Source: Gaeumannomyces sp. JS-464 (Eukaryota > Ascomycota > Sordariomycetes > Magnaporthales > Magnaporthaceae). From it: 64,000 nt of DNA. The notes under the pieces are model-generated. The model had not been told where the DNA came from. It searched no databases and worked only from the letters and a program-made list of their open reading frames with translations. Within the stretch, counting starts at the first letter, position 1. Each line of letters starts with the position of its first letter. The stretch spans positions 5,580,001 to 5,644,000 of the forward strand of contig NGZR01000002.1 of NCBI GenBank assembly GCA_002197995.1, read 5' to 3'. Shown piece by piece: positions 42,746 to 54,342 of this stretch. The position numbers and the translations under genes were made by a program.

Positions 42746-43131
42746 GGACGGGAGCCAAAAAGAGGAAAAGAAACCACGATTGGGAACGGGCTTGTCAAGT
42801 GAGGGAGGGAATACAAAATAGCCTAATCACTACTTCAAATACCTATTAACGCTGCCCGTGGATTCATTTAGCACGTCCATTACCGTCTCATCCGCCAGGA
42901 TAATGCCCAAACCAGACCAAAACCTCAACTCCTTGCCGTGGACATCTTTCAGCAATCGGCTTGTATTTCCCCTCCCGATGGGTATCCTCAACACTATTAG
43001 ATAGACAGAGAATGGGTATTATGATATAGGAACCGCCGAATCCCGGTATGGCCCGAAAGAAGAGACAAGAAAAATCATAAATATTCCGCTCAAGAACAAA
43101 AGAAAGACGAGTAGACAAAGAGGGGTATGTA
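42746..43131. other. Convergent 3' region
   Basis: A 386-bp spacer between convergent genes; it holds both 3' UTRs and nothing else visible. Confidence 0.6.
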
Positions 43132-44049
43132 TTATAAAGGTGATGGGCGGATGGCCATGAGCCCCGTCGGCAGACTGGAGTGCTTCGGCGTCCTGGGCCG
43201 AGGGCCCTCGTTGCTGGAGCCGGCACTGCTCCAGTCCCTGAAAGCCGGGTGCGAAAGCAAGGGTGGGGTTTTGAGCCTGACCGTTGGTGGCCGGGGCGCC
43301 GGGTCATCGTCGCCACCGTTTGCCGCCGCGGCGGGCGAGGGAGACGAGGAAGAGTAGCCGCCCTTCCGGTTTAGCAGCTGCCACATGTAGTCAACCCGGG
43401 CCTGCGCAGAGCGGACGTCGTCGCCGCCGTTCCCCCTCTTGCCGCCATCCTCATCGTCGTCGTCCTCGTCGTCCTCGTCATTCGGGGGCCGCCCGCCGTG
43501 CCAGGTGCGTGACCGCGTTCGCACAGGCTTAGGGGCGGTAGCCAGAGTCTCCGTCGTTACGGCGGCATCAGCAGTGGCTGAGGTGTTAGCAGCGGCAAAG
43601 GGTTGAGGGATCGACGGCGTCGGCGGGGCATCCTGGTTCGGAGGACGGGCGATGTTGACCATGGAGCGGCTCTTCAGCGATTTACGGATCATCTCGCTCC
43701 GCTGCGCCTCCACGTCGACACCACCGCCACCGCCACCGCCGCCGCCGCCGCCGCCGCGGCCGGCATGACGGTCCGAGTTCTGGCAAGGCGAAGGGCCTGT
43801 CAGCCAGCGCAGGCGGCGACGGCGGTCGTCGTACTCGGACCGGGTGAGGTATGGGTCTCTGGCGCGGGCGGCGTCGTAGGCCCTCTCGCGGCGGTGTCTC
43901 CTCCGGAGCACGACGGCGGCAACGGCGGCCAGGATAGCTGTGATGGTGGCGCCGAGAACACTGGATACGATTATAAGGGACCGCCGTAGGGCGATAGACT
44001 CTTCTGAAGACCCGCCGGCGGCGCTGCCTCCCTCGTCCCTTGTAATCAT
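43132..44049 (-). CDS. Single-pass membrane protein with long disordered cytosolic tail
   Basis: This single-exon 305-aa protein starts at the ATG at 44049. A short hydrophilic N-terminus (about 22 residues) precedes one hydrophobic helix (SLIIVSSVLGATITAILAAVAAVVL, residues about 24-48), followed directly by a basic RRRHRRERAYDAARARDPYLTRSEYDDRRRR stretch. The rest is low complexity: a run of 12 glycines (encoded by a CCG/CCA repeat at 43722-43758), Ser/Thr/Pro-rich parts, an acidic block (DEDDEDDDDEDGG), and VDYMWQLLNRKGG near the end. I do not recognise a family. The layout resembles type-I or type-III single-span proteins with a cytosolic signalling or scaffolding tail, but that is inference. 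No frame break. Confidence 0.75.
   Translation of the reverse strand: MITRDEGGSAAGGSSEESIALRRSLIIVSSVLGATITAILAAVAAVVLRRRHRRERAYDAARARDPYLTRSEYDDRRRRLRWLTGPSPCQNSDRHAGRGGGGGGGGGGGGVDVEAQRSEMIRKSLKSRSMVNIARPPNQDAPPTPSIPQPFAAANTSATADAAVTTETLATAPKPVRTRSRTWHGGRPPNDEDDEDDDDEDGGKRGNGGDDVRSAQARVDYMWQLLNRKGGYSSSSPSPAAAANGGDDDPAPRPPTVRLKTPPLLSHPAFRDWSSAGSSNEGPRPRTPKHSSLPTGLMAIRPSPL
43722..43758 (-). repeat. GGC/GGT repeat encoding Gly12
   Basis: An in-frame trinucleotide tract inside the membrane-protein gene. Confidence 0.85.
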
Positions 44050-45475
44050 TGACGGCCTCCCCTTGTGAGGTGGGAGTTGGGAATGGTCCTCGTGGTGGTG
44101 CAGGATTATAGGTGGGCAAGCAAATTAAGGTGTAATGCAGGAATAGACCAAGCCCTGTCCAGCCTCTGGGGTCATATGTTGGATCGCTAATGGATGTGAG
44201 AGGCCGGTAAAAGAAGGATTATGTATCGACGACAGGGCGGGGTACGGCTACGACTGCGTCACCAGAGGGGAAGGCACGAGGTAAACTGAAACAAAGCCGC
44301 AGGGGGTAGTGCGCAGAAGCGAGGGAGACGGGAGGAGGAGGAAGAGGAGGGGAAGGAAAAGGGAAGGAGGGTGGTAGTGAGATGGAGAGACACGGGGCGT
44401 GCCGTCGGTGTCAGCTCCAGCGCTCTGTGGCCAGTGGATGATCAGCAATTAAGTGTTTTCCAGAAAGAAAGGGTGGGAGGCATCAGCGAGAGCCAAGGGG
44501 CTGCGCCGCCGCCGCGGAAGCGCCAGACGCTTCTGTCTCAATACACTCCGTTGTCTGCTGCTGTGTGCACGGGGCGTCTACTTCTTTCCCCCTTTTTTTT
44601 TTCCGTCTCCCCAGCTCACCCGACCACATCCTCATCGTCCAAACTCTGCTGGACTGGTGGGCCCGGGATGGCAGGCATGGCCTCAACTTCGGAGAAGGAG
44701 GAGGCGAGGCCAAGACAAGCTGGACGCTCATGGGATCCCGAGGGCGGGATGCACACGAAGGAGCGCGGCTGGGATATTTGCCAATGTCGCGTGTCCGGCC
44801 GGGAAAGATGTGGAACACGGAATGATCCAAATCATCGTGTTTGTTGGGATTTGGGGTTTTGGGGTCGCTTTGCGGTTGAGGGGAATGGACGAAAAAGCAA
44901 TGAAGAAGGAAAAAGGGATCTACAAACGTCATGCTGCCATTGGCCTTGCTGGCATGCATGACGGCCAGCCATCAACACGAGCTGAGGTACAGTAGCCCGC
45001 CTTGTTGGAGACCCAATCCTGTCGCATGCACACCACAGCGCCACGCTGTGGCTCCCCAGTCCCCCCACCAATTCCCGCTCACCACGCCCAATCAGCAGTC
45101 CACCCCGCCCCCAGGCCGTTTCAGATTCCCCAGAAAGGGAAGTGCCGGTGGCTGAAGAACGGCGGCGACGGACAACATAGGCAGGTGCATCGGTGCCTGG
45201 GCGGAAGCGGTGTGTGGCATGACCACGATACCCATTGGCTCCAGCGGGAGAGCCCAAAAGAGATGAAATCTAAAAATATTGACGAGTGCTTTTTGAACCA
45301 GTGTCACAAGATAAAACAGATTGTACGTACATCCCAACAACCAGGTAATCCTACCAACACATTAAAGCAGCCATTCTATCAGGCATATATCCTTGGGGTA
45401 TCAACAACGCTCATTCATTCCTTGACTTACACCACCCCAGGCCCCGACCAGGCAGCCAGCCCGTGGCCGTCTGGC
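44050..45475. other. 1.4-kb intergenic region
   Basis: I see no supported gene. A purine-rich GGA/GGAG tract (about 44318-44370) on the promoter side of the membrane-protein gene and a T10 run (44593-44602) are the only features. Long overlapping frames at 44371-44995 in all registers reflect composition. Confidence 0.5.
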
Positions 45476-47677
45476 TCAGCTGGTTTTTGCCTTGGCGGCA
45501 TACTTCCGCCGCTTCTTGTTGTGCTCCCTCACGCGCAGTATGTCTCGTTTTTGCAGCATTGAGGTGACAGACTCGTAGATGATGTCCCTCATTACAAAGA
45601 TGACAGTGATGGCGACGGTGGGGATGGCGATTTTCCAGCTACAGGCAGAAACGTCAGCAAAAAATGCATGCTATGCGCCTTGGGATGAGCTTTGCTCCAC
45701 TCACAAGTACTGCACGTCGTACTGCAGCACCTCAAACGGCACGAAGTTCTGTCCAAAGTAACCTGTGATGAAGGTCAACGGAAGGAAGATGATCTGCAAT
45801 GAAGGAAACCCCTGGTCAGTACGATGCTCTGTTTATACACGCTCGGCCTGGTTCAGAAGTGCACCGACCGTCATCAGAGTGAGTTGCTTGAGACTCTCGT
45901 TCTGATAAGCCGAGATGGTGTTGAAAATCAGATCGATCATGCCCTCTGCCTGATCCCTCAGCTGCTGCAGCGATTCGGTAATCAGGACGCAGTGGTCAAG
46001 CACGTCGCCGAGATACGTGTGCGTCATCGGCCTATATATAGGTAGCCGCCATCCCCATCGTTAGCTTTTTTATCCAATTGTCGCAAAAGCGCACTCCATG
46101 TCCAATTCTTACGTTACGATGACCCCCTTGCTTGGGTTTTGCAGATGCTGAGCCGCGAGCTCCTGATGCATTTCGGTTTTGTGGTCCCGGAGAGAGTTGA
46201 CCAGACCAATGATGGGGTTGATGAAGCTCAGCATCTTGTTGATCTCAGTGATGGTGATATAAACCTTCTTTGTGTGAGTGATGTTCGGCCGTGTTAGTAC
46301 GTCGAGCTCCAGATCGCCTATCACGTCGCTGTAGCACGCCGCCACCGGGATGGCCAGATCTATGATGGCGTCCATGATGGCCTGCCCTATCATCGACGCG
46401 TCGCAGGATTGGCGCAAGATCGTGTCGGGAGTGCCGAGGCGCGTGAGGATCGGTATCTCGACGTCAGCCGCCGACAGCTCAAAGAAGGATATGATGGTGT
46501 TGTCGTTTGTCATGAATATGGACACCTGCTCTGCCGTGACGGCAAGATTCTTCTCCGAGAGCACCGAGAACTTCTCCATAAAGTCAGTGCGGGCGTCGTT
46601 GGGCGAGGCGTGGTACCGCTGCAGTGTCCTGATGGTGTTCGGCTGCGACATCTCCGAGAGCCCAGTGGGCTGGGAGGCCAGATTCCCCACGCCCTGGCCC
46701 TGGCCGTTTTCCACCGATCGTATGGAGGGGGTTTTAGCAGCAGATTGGGCCGGTTTTGACCTCCGCCGCCACCAACGCTTCAGCTTCCGACTGAAGCCCC
46801 CTTTTGCCGATCCATTGCTAGTGTAGCTCGCGCCGTCGTCGTTGGAGTCAGAGTCCGAATCCCCAGGGTCCGTCAGGTGCACCAGCTTTTGGAGAGTGAG
46901 GATGATGAAGGCGTGCGTGGAGTACCTGGATTGCCATGAGTTAGCAGCAGTAGCAGTACCGGTCATTGCAGGCGATATACAGTCAAAGCGGCACTCACCA
47001 GTCGGCCTTGGTCCTGTTCCTGGTGTTCAGGAGGTCTTCGATAGCCAGCTTGTGCAGCCCCTTGTGCTTGCCAAGCGTCTGTATGACGTCCCAGCTCAGG
47101 CCGTTGACGTTGATCCATCGACATCTCACCCACAGCGGCTGCGGCTCTTCCAGGAAGCCAGGCAGGGTGGCGTTGTCGAGGTGGTGCATAACCATATCCT
47201 TCTGTGAAAAGTCGACGACGGTGATCTCACAAGGATATTGGAACGTAGGCATGGAAGCGTGGCCGCCGTCGGGTTTATTAGGGTCGATACCAGGCTCGGC
47301 GCCGGGGTGCCAGCGGTGCGCACGTCGAAATCTTCGAAATCCTCGACGGTGCGGAAGGTGGCGGCGCGTGTGTTGCGCCGCCGCAGGATGGGCGAGAGCC
47401 CGTCGGCGGCACGCGACATTGTGGTGCCGGCGCGGCCGATGCCCTGCTTGGGCGCCAGCGGCGGCGTCGTCTGGAGACCATCGGGGCTGGTGTCGACGCG
47501 CAGGTCGTAGCGGACGTGGGTGGACGCTTGGGGAGCATCGTCGGACGACGACGATGGTGATCGCGACGACGAAGTTGGCGACGGGGGCCTCGGCGGGCCC
47601 TTGTCTGCGGCCGCAAAGTCCTGGGTCCGGCTGGTCGCGTGCCCTGCGGAAGCCTCGGCCGACGGGCGCCGAGACAT
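45476..47677 (-). CDS. CorA-family Mg2+ transporter, ALR/MNR type, one frameshift
   Basis: This ion channel or transporter is about 635 aa. The five exons are 47677-46999, 46925-46113, 46031-45869, 45793-45705 and 45638-45476; introns have GT-AG ends, the third with an unusual GTCGGT donor. The long Ser-rich N-terminus is typical of fungal Alr and Mnr2 proteins. Then come [62 protein letters not shown], a cytosolic helical region, and [17 protein letters not shown]. Two C-terminal helices are present: [17 protein letters not shown] and [20 protein letters not shown]. The pore signature is GQN rather than the canonical GMN. The G4 run at 47304-47307 (+ strand) is one base short. Correction joins [21 protein letters not shown] and gives 636 codons. 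It localises to the plasma or vacuolar membrane by family. Confidence 0.9.
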
Positions 47678-48556
47678 GGCGACGGGTATCAACGGATACA
47701 GCGAGACAAGTTTTAAGTCGCGTCTGATTGTTGGCGGGCGGGAATGAAGTGGTGGAGAAGGGCTGCGGAACCTGGCCTGGCTGAACGTTGGGGCGCTTGA
47801 GTGGACCTTAGCGGCTGCTATAAATTGCCTGCGTCTCTTGTTTACCAGTCAAATAGGAAGATGATGTGCCATCTGTGGAAAACAGACAACAAACCGCTCA
47901 TTCAATCGGCCGCGCACAAGTTTTATGGGACTATGGCTTCGAAGAGCTATCCTTCATCAGCATGATGCGAAGCGAGAAAGCGACAGAAACAGGAAGCAAG
48001 AAAAAGGGGGGCGGGCTGGGTCTGTTTTCGACATCGCCTCCTGTCGCTCGAACTGGCAGTTTGTCTCCGTGCGCATGTATATCTCACTGGGGCCTCCGCG
48101 CTGGATGGATGGCCCGTTCCAGGCCTCCCTGAGACGCCTTGCCGTTGTGCTTGGGATCCAATTCGCTCTTCAGCCGCACTAAAACGGACATGGTTCTCGA
48201 GAAACGGCTGCAAATCGCGTCAGTCCGTTGCGCTGGCTCCAAATGCTGCGCGCAATGCAGGAGCAATGGGAAGGCCAAGGTGTGTTCAGCTGAGACTTGT
48301 GCCGCAAGTCTGCCAGTGGCTCGCCAAGCCATCACACCTTCGTCTTCAGCCATCGGAACCCAACCCAGTGGGGCATGACGCCGCACGCGTTCATTCTTGC
48401 ATTGGACTGTCGATCACAGCGTGGCACTAGGTCCGCAGGCGAAGATTGCAAGAAAATGACGACATAGACATATTAATAAAGTGTCACCGATTGATAATTT
48501 CAGAACTTCCCGGCTCGAGTCTGCTCGGGGACACCAACAGCCGCGCGAACCACAAA
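47678..48556. other. Divergent intergenic region (CorA / TENA gene)
   Basis: An 880-bp shared promoter between divergent genes. No coding frame is supported. Confidence 0.55.
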
Positions 48557-49425
48557 ATGGCCTCTGCAAACGCAAGCACCGAATCTCCATGGTCTTTGAC
48601 CGAGCACCTGCTCGAGTCGAACCAGGCCTCGTACCAAGCGGCCACGCAGTCCTCCTTCCTGCTCGCCGCCGCCGAGGGCCGGCTTTCCAAGGAATTGCTG
48701 GGGCGGTGGCTCGCCAACGACAGGCTCTACATACACAGCTACATCAAGGCGGCCGGGCGCGTGCTTGACGCCGTGGACATGGACCAGGCTCCCCCGGCTG
48801 CTGTCGCGACCCACGAGCCGAGCCCTGAGACGGAGCTGGTCGATTGGGTCGTCGAGACGCTCGTCGGCCTTCGTCGCGAAGAGCGCATGTTTGCCGACGT
48901 CGCCCGCCGCTATGGCTTGGATCTCGCCCTCGACCGCAGCCATGAGGAGCCGCTCCGGGTCCTGCAGTCCGCCAAGCTGCCGGGCTTGGTCCAGTTCGAA
49001 GCCCTGTTCGCTTCCGTGTTTCCCCGCGGCGGCGGCGACGCTGCCACGTTGGCGGCAGCAGCCCCCGCACGGCCCCGACGTGGCTTGAGGCGGCCGTGGT
49101 CCTCTGGGGCACAGAGCGCGTCTACCTCGACGCTTGGAGCTGGGCCCGCGCCCGCCAGTCGCTGGCGAGGCAGCCGGGCGAGGACGAGGATGCGGACGGC
49201 GGCGCGGTGAAGAAGGAGTTTATCCCAAACTGGACCAGCCCAGAGTTCGCTGCCTTCGTCGACCGGTTGGGAAGAACGCTGGACAGGGCTGTGGCCCAGG
49301 CCCTGGCTGCAGTGGACCCAGCGGAGCGACAGCCGGCCCAGGCAGGGATCATGGAGCGGACGGCGGGCACGTGGAGTGCGCTGCTAGCCGCTGAGGCGGC
49401 CTTCTGGCCCCAGCTGGACGGATAG
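48557..49425 (+). CDS. TENA/THI-4/PqqC-family protein, one frameshift
   Basis: This single-exon, all-helical, heme-oxygenase-like protein has about 289 aa after correction. Signatures of the family are LTEHLLESNQASYQAATQSSFLLAAAEGRLSKELLGRWLANDRLYIHSYIKAAGRVL at the N-terminus, an LVGLRREERMFADVARRYGL helix, and, at the C-terminus, WLEAAVVLWGTERVYLDAWSWA followed by FIPNWTSPEFAAFVDRLG. The break lies at a C4 run (49073-49076; the C5 at 49062 is an alternative). Adding one base joins the two halves through PTWLEA, giving 290 codons including the stop. The family includes thiaminase II/TenA and the C-terminal part of yeast Thi20. This stand-alone fungal branch has no settled function, so a thiamine-salvage role is only a possibility. 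Confidence 0.85.
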
Positions 49426-50654
49426 CAGCGCTTTCTGGCTGCACCGGAGAGTTATTTTTACGTCTCCCGCATTTTACCTATCCGATGTCCGTAGTCCCCT
49501 CGAAAATACCTAGCTTCCCAGATTTTCGCAAATGCAAGATGGGAGCAGACGAGAGGGTACCCGTCAATGATCAGCGTTGGCCCACTAATTACTTGATGCT
49601 TGGTGGCTTGTTTTTCGCGGCACCCCTGAGCGGGTGCTTTCCGTCTCAACTTAAGCAAAGAAAACAACTCATGGACCAACCAGATGGGACAGACACACAC
49701 ACGCAATTCTTTGAGCAGGGCTTGCCCGACGTGCAGAGTTTCAAACAGGCCCTGCTTGGCCGCCCCTGAACTGGCGGCCGTCAAAGGAACAATCTGATGC
49801 TCCCGTTACGCAGAGACGCCGACTGTTTCTCCAGCCCGCCAGAAATTGCTTTTGCCTGTCAAGCCGCGGACCTGACGTCTCGTCCTGTCTTTGTTGCTCG
49901 TTGCTTTGGCGCTGCTTGCCCATCAACGAGCGCGCGCTTGCGAGTCCCCAGCGGGCTCCCGCGACGGCCACTGCACAGGGGTCTCGGCGTCAATCCGAGG
50001 CCTGTCATCCAGCACCCGCACACCGGGGGTCATGCATCCAGAGGCCCTCCAGCCAGTCACACGAAGGGAGCAGTGGCCCGCTGAGCAGACGAAACGAAAC
50101 CAGAGCTGCTCTTCTCGCTGCCTGTCAACGTCGACTTGAAACTTCTTTGTTGGAGCGGAAACCGCGCTATTGGATTATTGCAGGACTGCGTGCGTCACAC
50201 AAGCCTATCCATCTCTCTGCACGCACTCAGGAGCTCATCGTGCATGCACCGAGAGGGGCATCTTGTCAGTCATCTTAGCCGCTCAGCTGCTTCGGCCAGC
50301 CACATGGCATCATGCCCGGCCCGGCCCCTTTGTCCTGTCACCTCCGTGCCCCAACCACCACGATGGAGGATACTATAAAGTGTAGCTTGCCGTCACTCCT
50401 TCTGGAAAAATGGATCGCCCGTTGATCAACCTCATCTTCTTGGCATATGTCTGTTCTCCTTTTGTGAATATTTCCTTTTTGTCCTCTTTCGCTTCTCTTC
50501 ATTGCTGTGAATAGCTTCAAGACGCTCCTTTCGTTCCCGCATTTTGCCCTCATTCATTTCACCCCTGCTGTGCAGGCTTCCGTTCTCTCCCCTGACCAGC
50601 AAGCTGGCCATACTCTCCTTCAGCTCCCAAAGCTCCGAGGCGCTCACCCGCAAT
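49426..50654. other. 1.2-kb intergenic region
   Basis: The promoter of the beta-trefoil gene, with a TATA box about 280 bp before its ATG and a pyrimidine-rich leader (50400-50650). No gene is supported. Confidence 0.55.
50374..50379 (+). promoter_or_regulatory. TATA box of the beta-trefoil protein gene
   Basis: TATAAA about 280 bp upstream of the ATG at 50655, followed by a T/C-rich stretch suited to a long leader. Confidence 0.45.
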
Positions 50655-52154
50655 ATGTTCTTCAAGCTCTCTACTATTATCGCCTATGCGGCTCTCACAG
50701 CCGCCAGCCCCATCGTCCCTTCGCTGAACGAAGAGGCGACCAAGGAGGCGCACCAGCGTGACAATGGCGCAACTCGGTTCCGCTCCGATGTCCAGATCAA
50801 GGTACGCCAGCCGCCGCCTGCATGCAACAAGACCATTCCTCTCGTTTGCTGACATTGGACCTGGGAGTAGACGTCGGATGGAAACTGCCTCACCATAGAC
50901 AAGCTGTCTGGAGACTTCCGCGCAAACCTGACCCCGATCCAGGTTGCCTCCGTGCGGCAGCAAGGACGGACAGGGCTTCGACATCATCACGGCCGGAAAG
51001 CATATCGACCAGCCCAACTCAATGCTGGTCGTCAGCACTCTGACCCAAGCCTGCTTCAACTTTGACCCTCGCCGGGCCGCCGGAAACCAAGCCCTGCTCT
51101 TTTCCTGCGGAGGCCGTGCTGATGGCGGTGAGTGTTTTTCATCACCCAAAAAGGCTCCGTCGAGTGCATCCCCAAGCTAAGTAATTTGTATTTTAGGCGG
51201 CCAAGCAACATCGTCGCAGCAGTTCGCCTTCAGCGGCAACGCCGGATCTCTCACCTTTGAGCCCAACAACGCCAAGGGCACGTGCTTCACCGTGAAGGGC
51301 AACGCCCTTGACGTTGCCAACTGCAATGCCGGAGACGCAGGCCAGAGGTTCACCATCGGAGGAGCCGGCGGCGGCGGGGGCAGCAATGCTGGAACGGAGG
51401 CGGCAACGGACAGCAGCAGCCGCCCCCAGCGACCTCGTCTCCCAACGCCGGAAACGGTAGAGGGGTGACCAGGGCGCCATCAGCCACCACCACCTCGGCC
51501 GGCCGCGCCGGGTCGTCTCCTGCACCCACCACATCGGCCAGGAATGGGGGCGGCAACAACGGCAACAACAACGGCCAGGGCAAGGCCATCCCCAACCCGA
51601 CCTCGCCCGTGCCCGTCTCGAGGGCGGGCGGCACGCTCCAGCCCAGCGCGGCGGCCGAGGCGCAGGAGCGGGACGGCGGCGCGCAGCGCGCCTTCTCCGG
51701 CGTGCAGATCCGCGCGCCCGACGGCCGGTGCCTCTTCGTCGACCCGACGGCGGGCGACTTCCGGCAGAACCTGATCCCCGTCGCGGCGGCCGAGTGCGCC
51801 GGCACGCCCAACGAGCGCTTCGACGTCGTCTCGAGGGGGAAGCACAACGACGGCCGCGCCGGCCGCGCCGGCGGCGCCCTGCTCGTCAGCTCGCTCATGA
51901 ACGGCTGCGTCAGCGTCGACCCCAGGCGGCCCGCCGGCGACACCGTCACCATGTTCAGCTGCGGCGGCCGCGCAGACGGAGGCGGCGAGACCAACTCGGG
52001 CCAGCTGTTCGCCATCGACGCCGGCGCCCAGAGCTTCACACTCGCCCCGCTCAGCGACAACGGCAACGTCTGTGTTGTTATGGGCAGTAACGGGAGGCTT
52101 GTCACCGGCCCTTGTGCCGGTAACGCTGGCCAGCGCTTTGAGATAGTCCAGTAG
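50655..52154 (+). CDS. Secreted protein with two ricin-B-type beta-trefoil-like repeats, two indels
   Basis: About 453 aa. Exons are 50655-50801, 50871-51127 and 51197-52154; introns GTACGC/TAG and GTGAGT/TAG. A signal peptide (MFFKLSTIIAYAALTAAS) is followed by two copies of one domain separated by an Asn/Gly/Thr/Pro/Ser-rich linker. Matching landmarks in copies 1 and 2 are DGNCLTIDKLSGDFRANL / DGRCLFVDPTAGDFRQNL, GFDIITAGKHI / RFDVVSRGKHN, ACFNFDPRRAAGN / GCVSVDPRRPAGD, LFSCGGRADGGG / MFSCGGRADGGG and NAGDAGQRFTI / CAGNAGQRFEI. The pattern fits a beta-trefoil carbohydrate-binding fold; no enzymatic domain is present. One extra G at 50952 and one missing base near 51393-51395 disturb the frame. 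The second copy serves as an internal template confirming both, and correction gives 454 codons including the stop. Confidence 0.82.
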
Positions 52155-52532
52155 ACTTTGGGGGATACTGGGGAAACCAACGGTCCTAGCCGGCTTTACT
52201 TCACTTCTTGTGGCTTCCAAGCTTTGCGAAAGCCAAACTGTATCTTTATATATCCTCCGATCTTTTTTTCCCTGCCTTTCTTTTCCTCCCTCCTAGCCAA
52301 GATTTAGCATGATACCAAATCGAGCAGCAGAAATACGAACTTGCTTGCGAATACGAGAATTAGTTAAAGTGAGGGGTCGATGCTATTGTTCAACCGGCCG
52401 ATGGGCTTGGAAATTGGCATGATATGTCCGAACCCACCCCTTAATGTCCCTTGATTTGCATGAAAGTGACATTACCGCCTACCATTAATTCGGCAAACCT
52501 GGTAAACCCCAGAGCCCAAGTCGCAGACAGTC
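52155..52532. other. Convergent 3' region
   Basis: A 378-bp AT-richer spacer between the converging beta-trefoil and P450 genes; nothing else seen. Confidence 0.6.
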
Positions 52533-54342
52533 CTAAAATGTTCTCGACCTCTTCGAGATGTACACGTCCAGTCCCTCCTGCACGACGAAAAATGTAGCAT
52601 GAGCCTTCAGGGGCCGTCCAGGGTGCACGAGCTGGAACCGGTAATCTCGGAGAAGCCTAGGGACAACCTTGTTGATCTCCAGCAATGCCAAGTTTCTGCC
52701 AATGCAGACATGAGCACCCCCTCCAAACTGCAGGAAGAATAGTTGTTAGTGTTAGGTCCAAGAGACAGGTGATCAATATCGCCTGGAGGCTCATAAGCCA
52801 GGAGCCGCAGGGATAATGCCAGACATACCTGGAACATGTACCGCTCCATCCTCTTTGCTTCTTCGGCATCCTCGAGCCAGCGCTCAGGCCGGTAGATGTC
52901 TGCGTCTTTGCCAAAAATCTTGCGGTCCCGATGCAGGACCCAGCCGTTGAGGGCGACGCGCGTCCCGCCGGGAAAGAAGTGGCCATCAAGCTCGGCGCCC
53001 TCCGGAGGGACGAGCCGGGTGATATTGAGCCCAACAGCTGGCCGTACGCGCATCGCCTCCTTAAGACAGGCCTGGAAGTACGGGAGCGCCTGTGCCTCGT
53101 TCCATGTGATATTTCCAGAGGCCGGCACCTCACCCTTCTCAGCCGCGCTGAGGATCTCGTCTGTCAGGATCTTATGGACTCGCTCGTCCGACATGACATG
53201 CCAGAAGAAGGATTGCATAGTCGAGGCGGTGGAGTCGGATCCGGCGAAACTGGGGTTACTTGTGAGCCATGGGAACGTTCCCCAGGTGGGAATAGAAAAA
53301 AAAATAATCCGCAACAAGGCATATGAACGCCCATGTTCCATCCTGGTTTCCTTATAAACAAGGTCACTTACATGGCGCCATGTGCAACAGCAAAAACGTC
53401 GCCTTGTGAGAACTTTTCTGGATCTTTCAGATGACCCTTAATCAAGCTAGCCAGGAGGTCCTGCCTCCCATCACCGCCGCGGAATTTGCCCTCACTCTCC
53501 TTGTCAAAGGGCTGTCGACGGGCAAGCTCCTCGAGAGCCATGCGAGTTATGGGGGCGTTGGCTGTGTTGAGGCTTGGAACCAGGGCCCAGAGCGGGTTCC
53601 GGCGCAGGAACATGTCGAGAAAGGGCACCTGGCCGACGACACCGTTGTAGCGCTGGGAGTTATCAATGGTGGCGATGGCGCTCTCAACATCTTTGCCCTC
53701 GGCGAGGAAGCCGAAGCTCCTACTAAAGGCGACCTCTCCCAGGACGTCGAAAGCGAAGTAGTGCAGCCAGGCTCCGAGGTCGAAGCGCGGGCCGTGGGCG
53801 TCCTTGGCTTGCGAGTTGGCTATACCGTCGAGCTTCTGGGAGAGTAGCTCGATAGTGTCGTCGATGAAGGGGCTGAGTTGTTGCATGGCAGCCATGCTGT
53901 AAGGCACGTTGGCGACTTTCTTCTTCTGGGCGTGCACATGCTCGCGGACCTCGGTGAAGATGTCAGGGTTCTCGGCTGGGGGGAAAACAGAGTAGAAGTC
54001 GGTCTTGTAGAAGCGCTTGCCGGCGCTCAGCACCAAGCGCGCCGCCTCTGGGGAGGCGACAGAAACCTCATCAGGGGCGATTCGCACAAAAGGGCCATAT
54101 TTCTGATGGATTTCAATGTGGTCAAGGTGGGTGCGCTGCGAGTAGGTCGAGCAAAATTTCCAGAGACGCGAAAAGGAGGCCAAGAAGGGACCGGGAAGGC
54201 GACGCAGCGGAGTTGCATAGCGGCGGTAGGCGGCGCGCAAAACCACCAGGGCCACGGCTAGAACTACCCAGTGGTTCATCACAACCCCTAGCGCGAGGGC
54301 AGTGACACTGATGTTGGCCGTGTCATCTGTCTTGGCCGTCAT
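52533..54342 (-). CDS. Cytochrome P450, pisatin-demethylase/benzoate-hydroxylase-like
   Basis: This ER-anchored monooxygenase has three exons: 54342-53372, 53249-52829 and 52737-52533, with introns GTAAGT/CAG and GTATGT/CAG. It is about 531 aa. An N-terminal anchor (VVLAVALVVLRAAYRRY) precedes the proline-rich hinge LRRLPGPFLASFSRLW. Next come KYGPFVRIAPDEVSVASPEA, the I-helix FAGSDSTAS, ExxR in LKEAMRVRPAVG, YRPERWL and the heme loop FGGGAHVCIGRNLALLE with the cysteine ligand. The overall motif set belongs to the fungal group containing pisatin demethylase, benzoate 4-hydroxylase and mycotoxin-pathway P450s. The reaction cannot be predicted. No biosynthetic neighbours (synthase, transferase, regulator) are nearby, and the gene is intact, unlike the other P450 in the window. 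Confidence 0.92.

Noticed and set aside
44371..44995. Long overlapping ORFs in several frames
   Set aside because: All registers are open at once with low-complexity or mixed content and no splice-supported extension.
51728..52090. Arg-rich plus-strand ORF inside the beta-trefoil gene
   Set aside because: A frame shadow of the second repeat; its Arg excess is typical of the shifted reading of GC-rich code.
5688..54342. Secondary-metabolite cluster (two P450s, reductase, scytalone dehydratase, transporters)
   Set aside because: The genes are tens of kilobases apart, interleaved with housekeeping genes, and no polyketide synthase, peptide synthetase, terpene synthase or pathway regulator is present.
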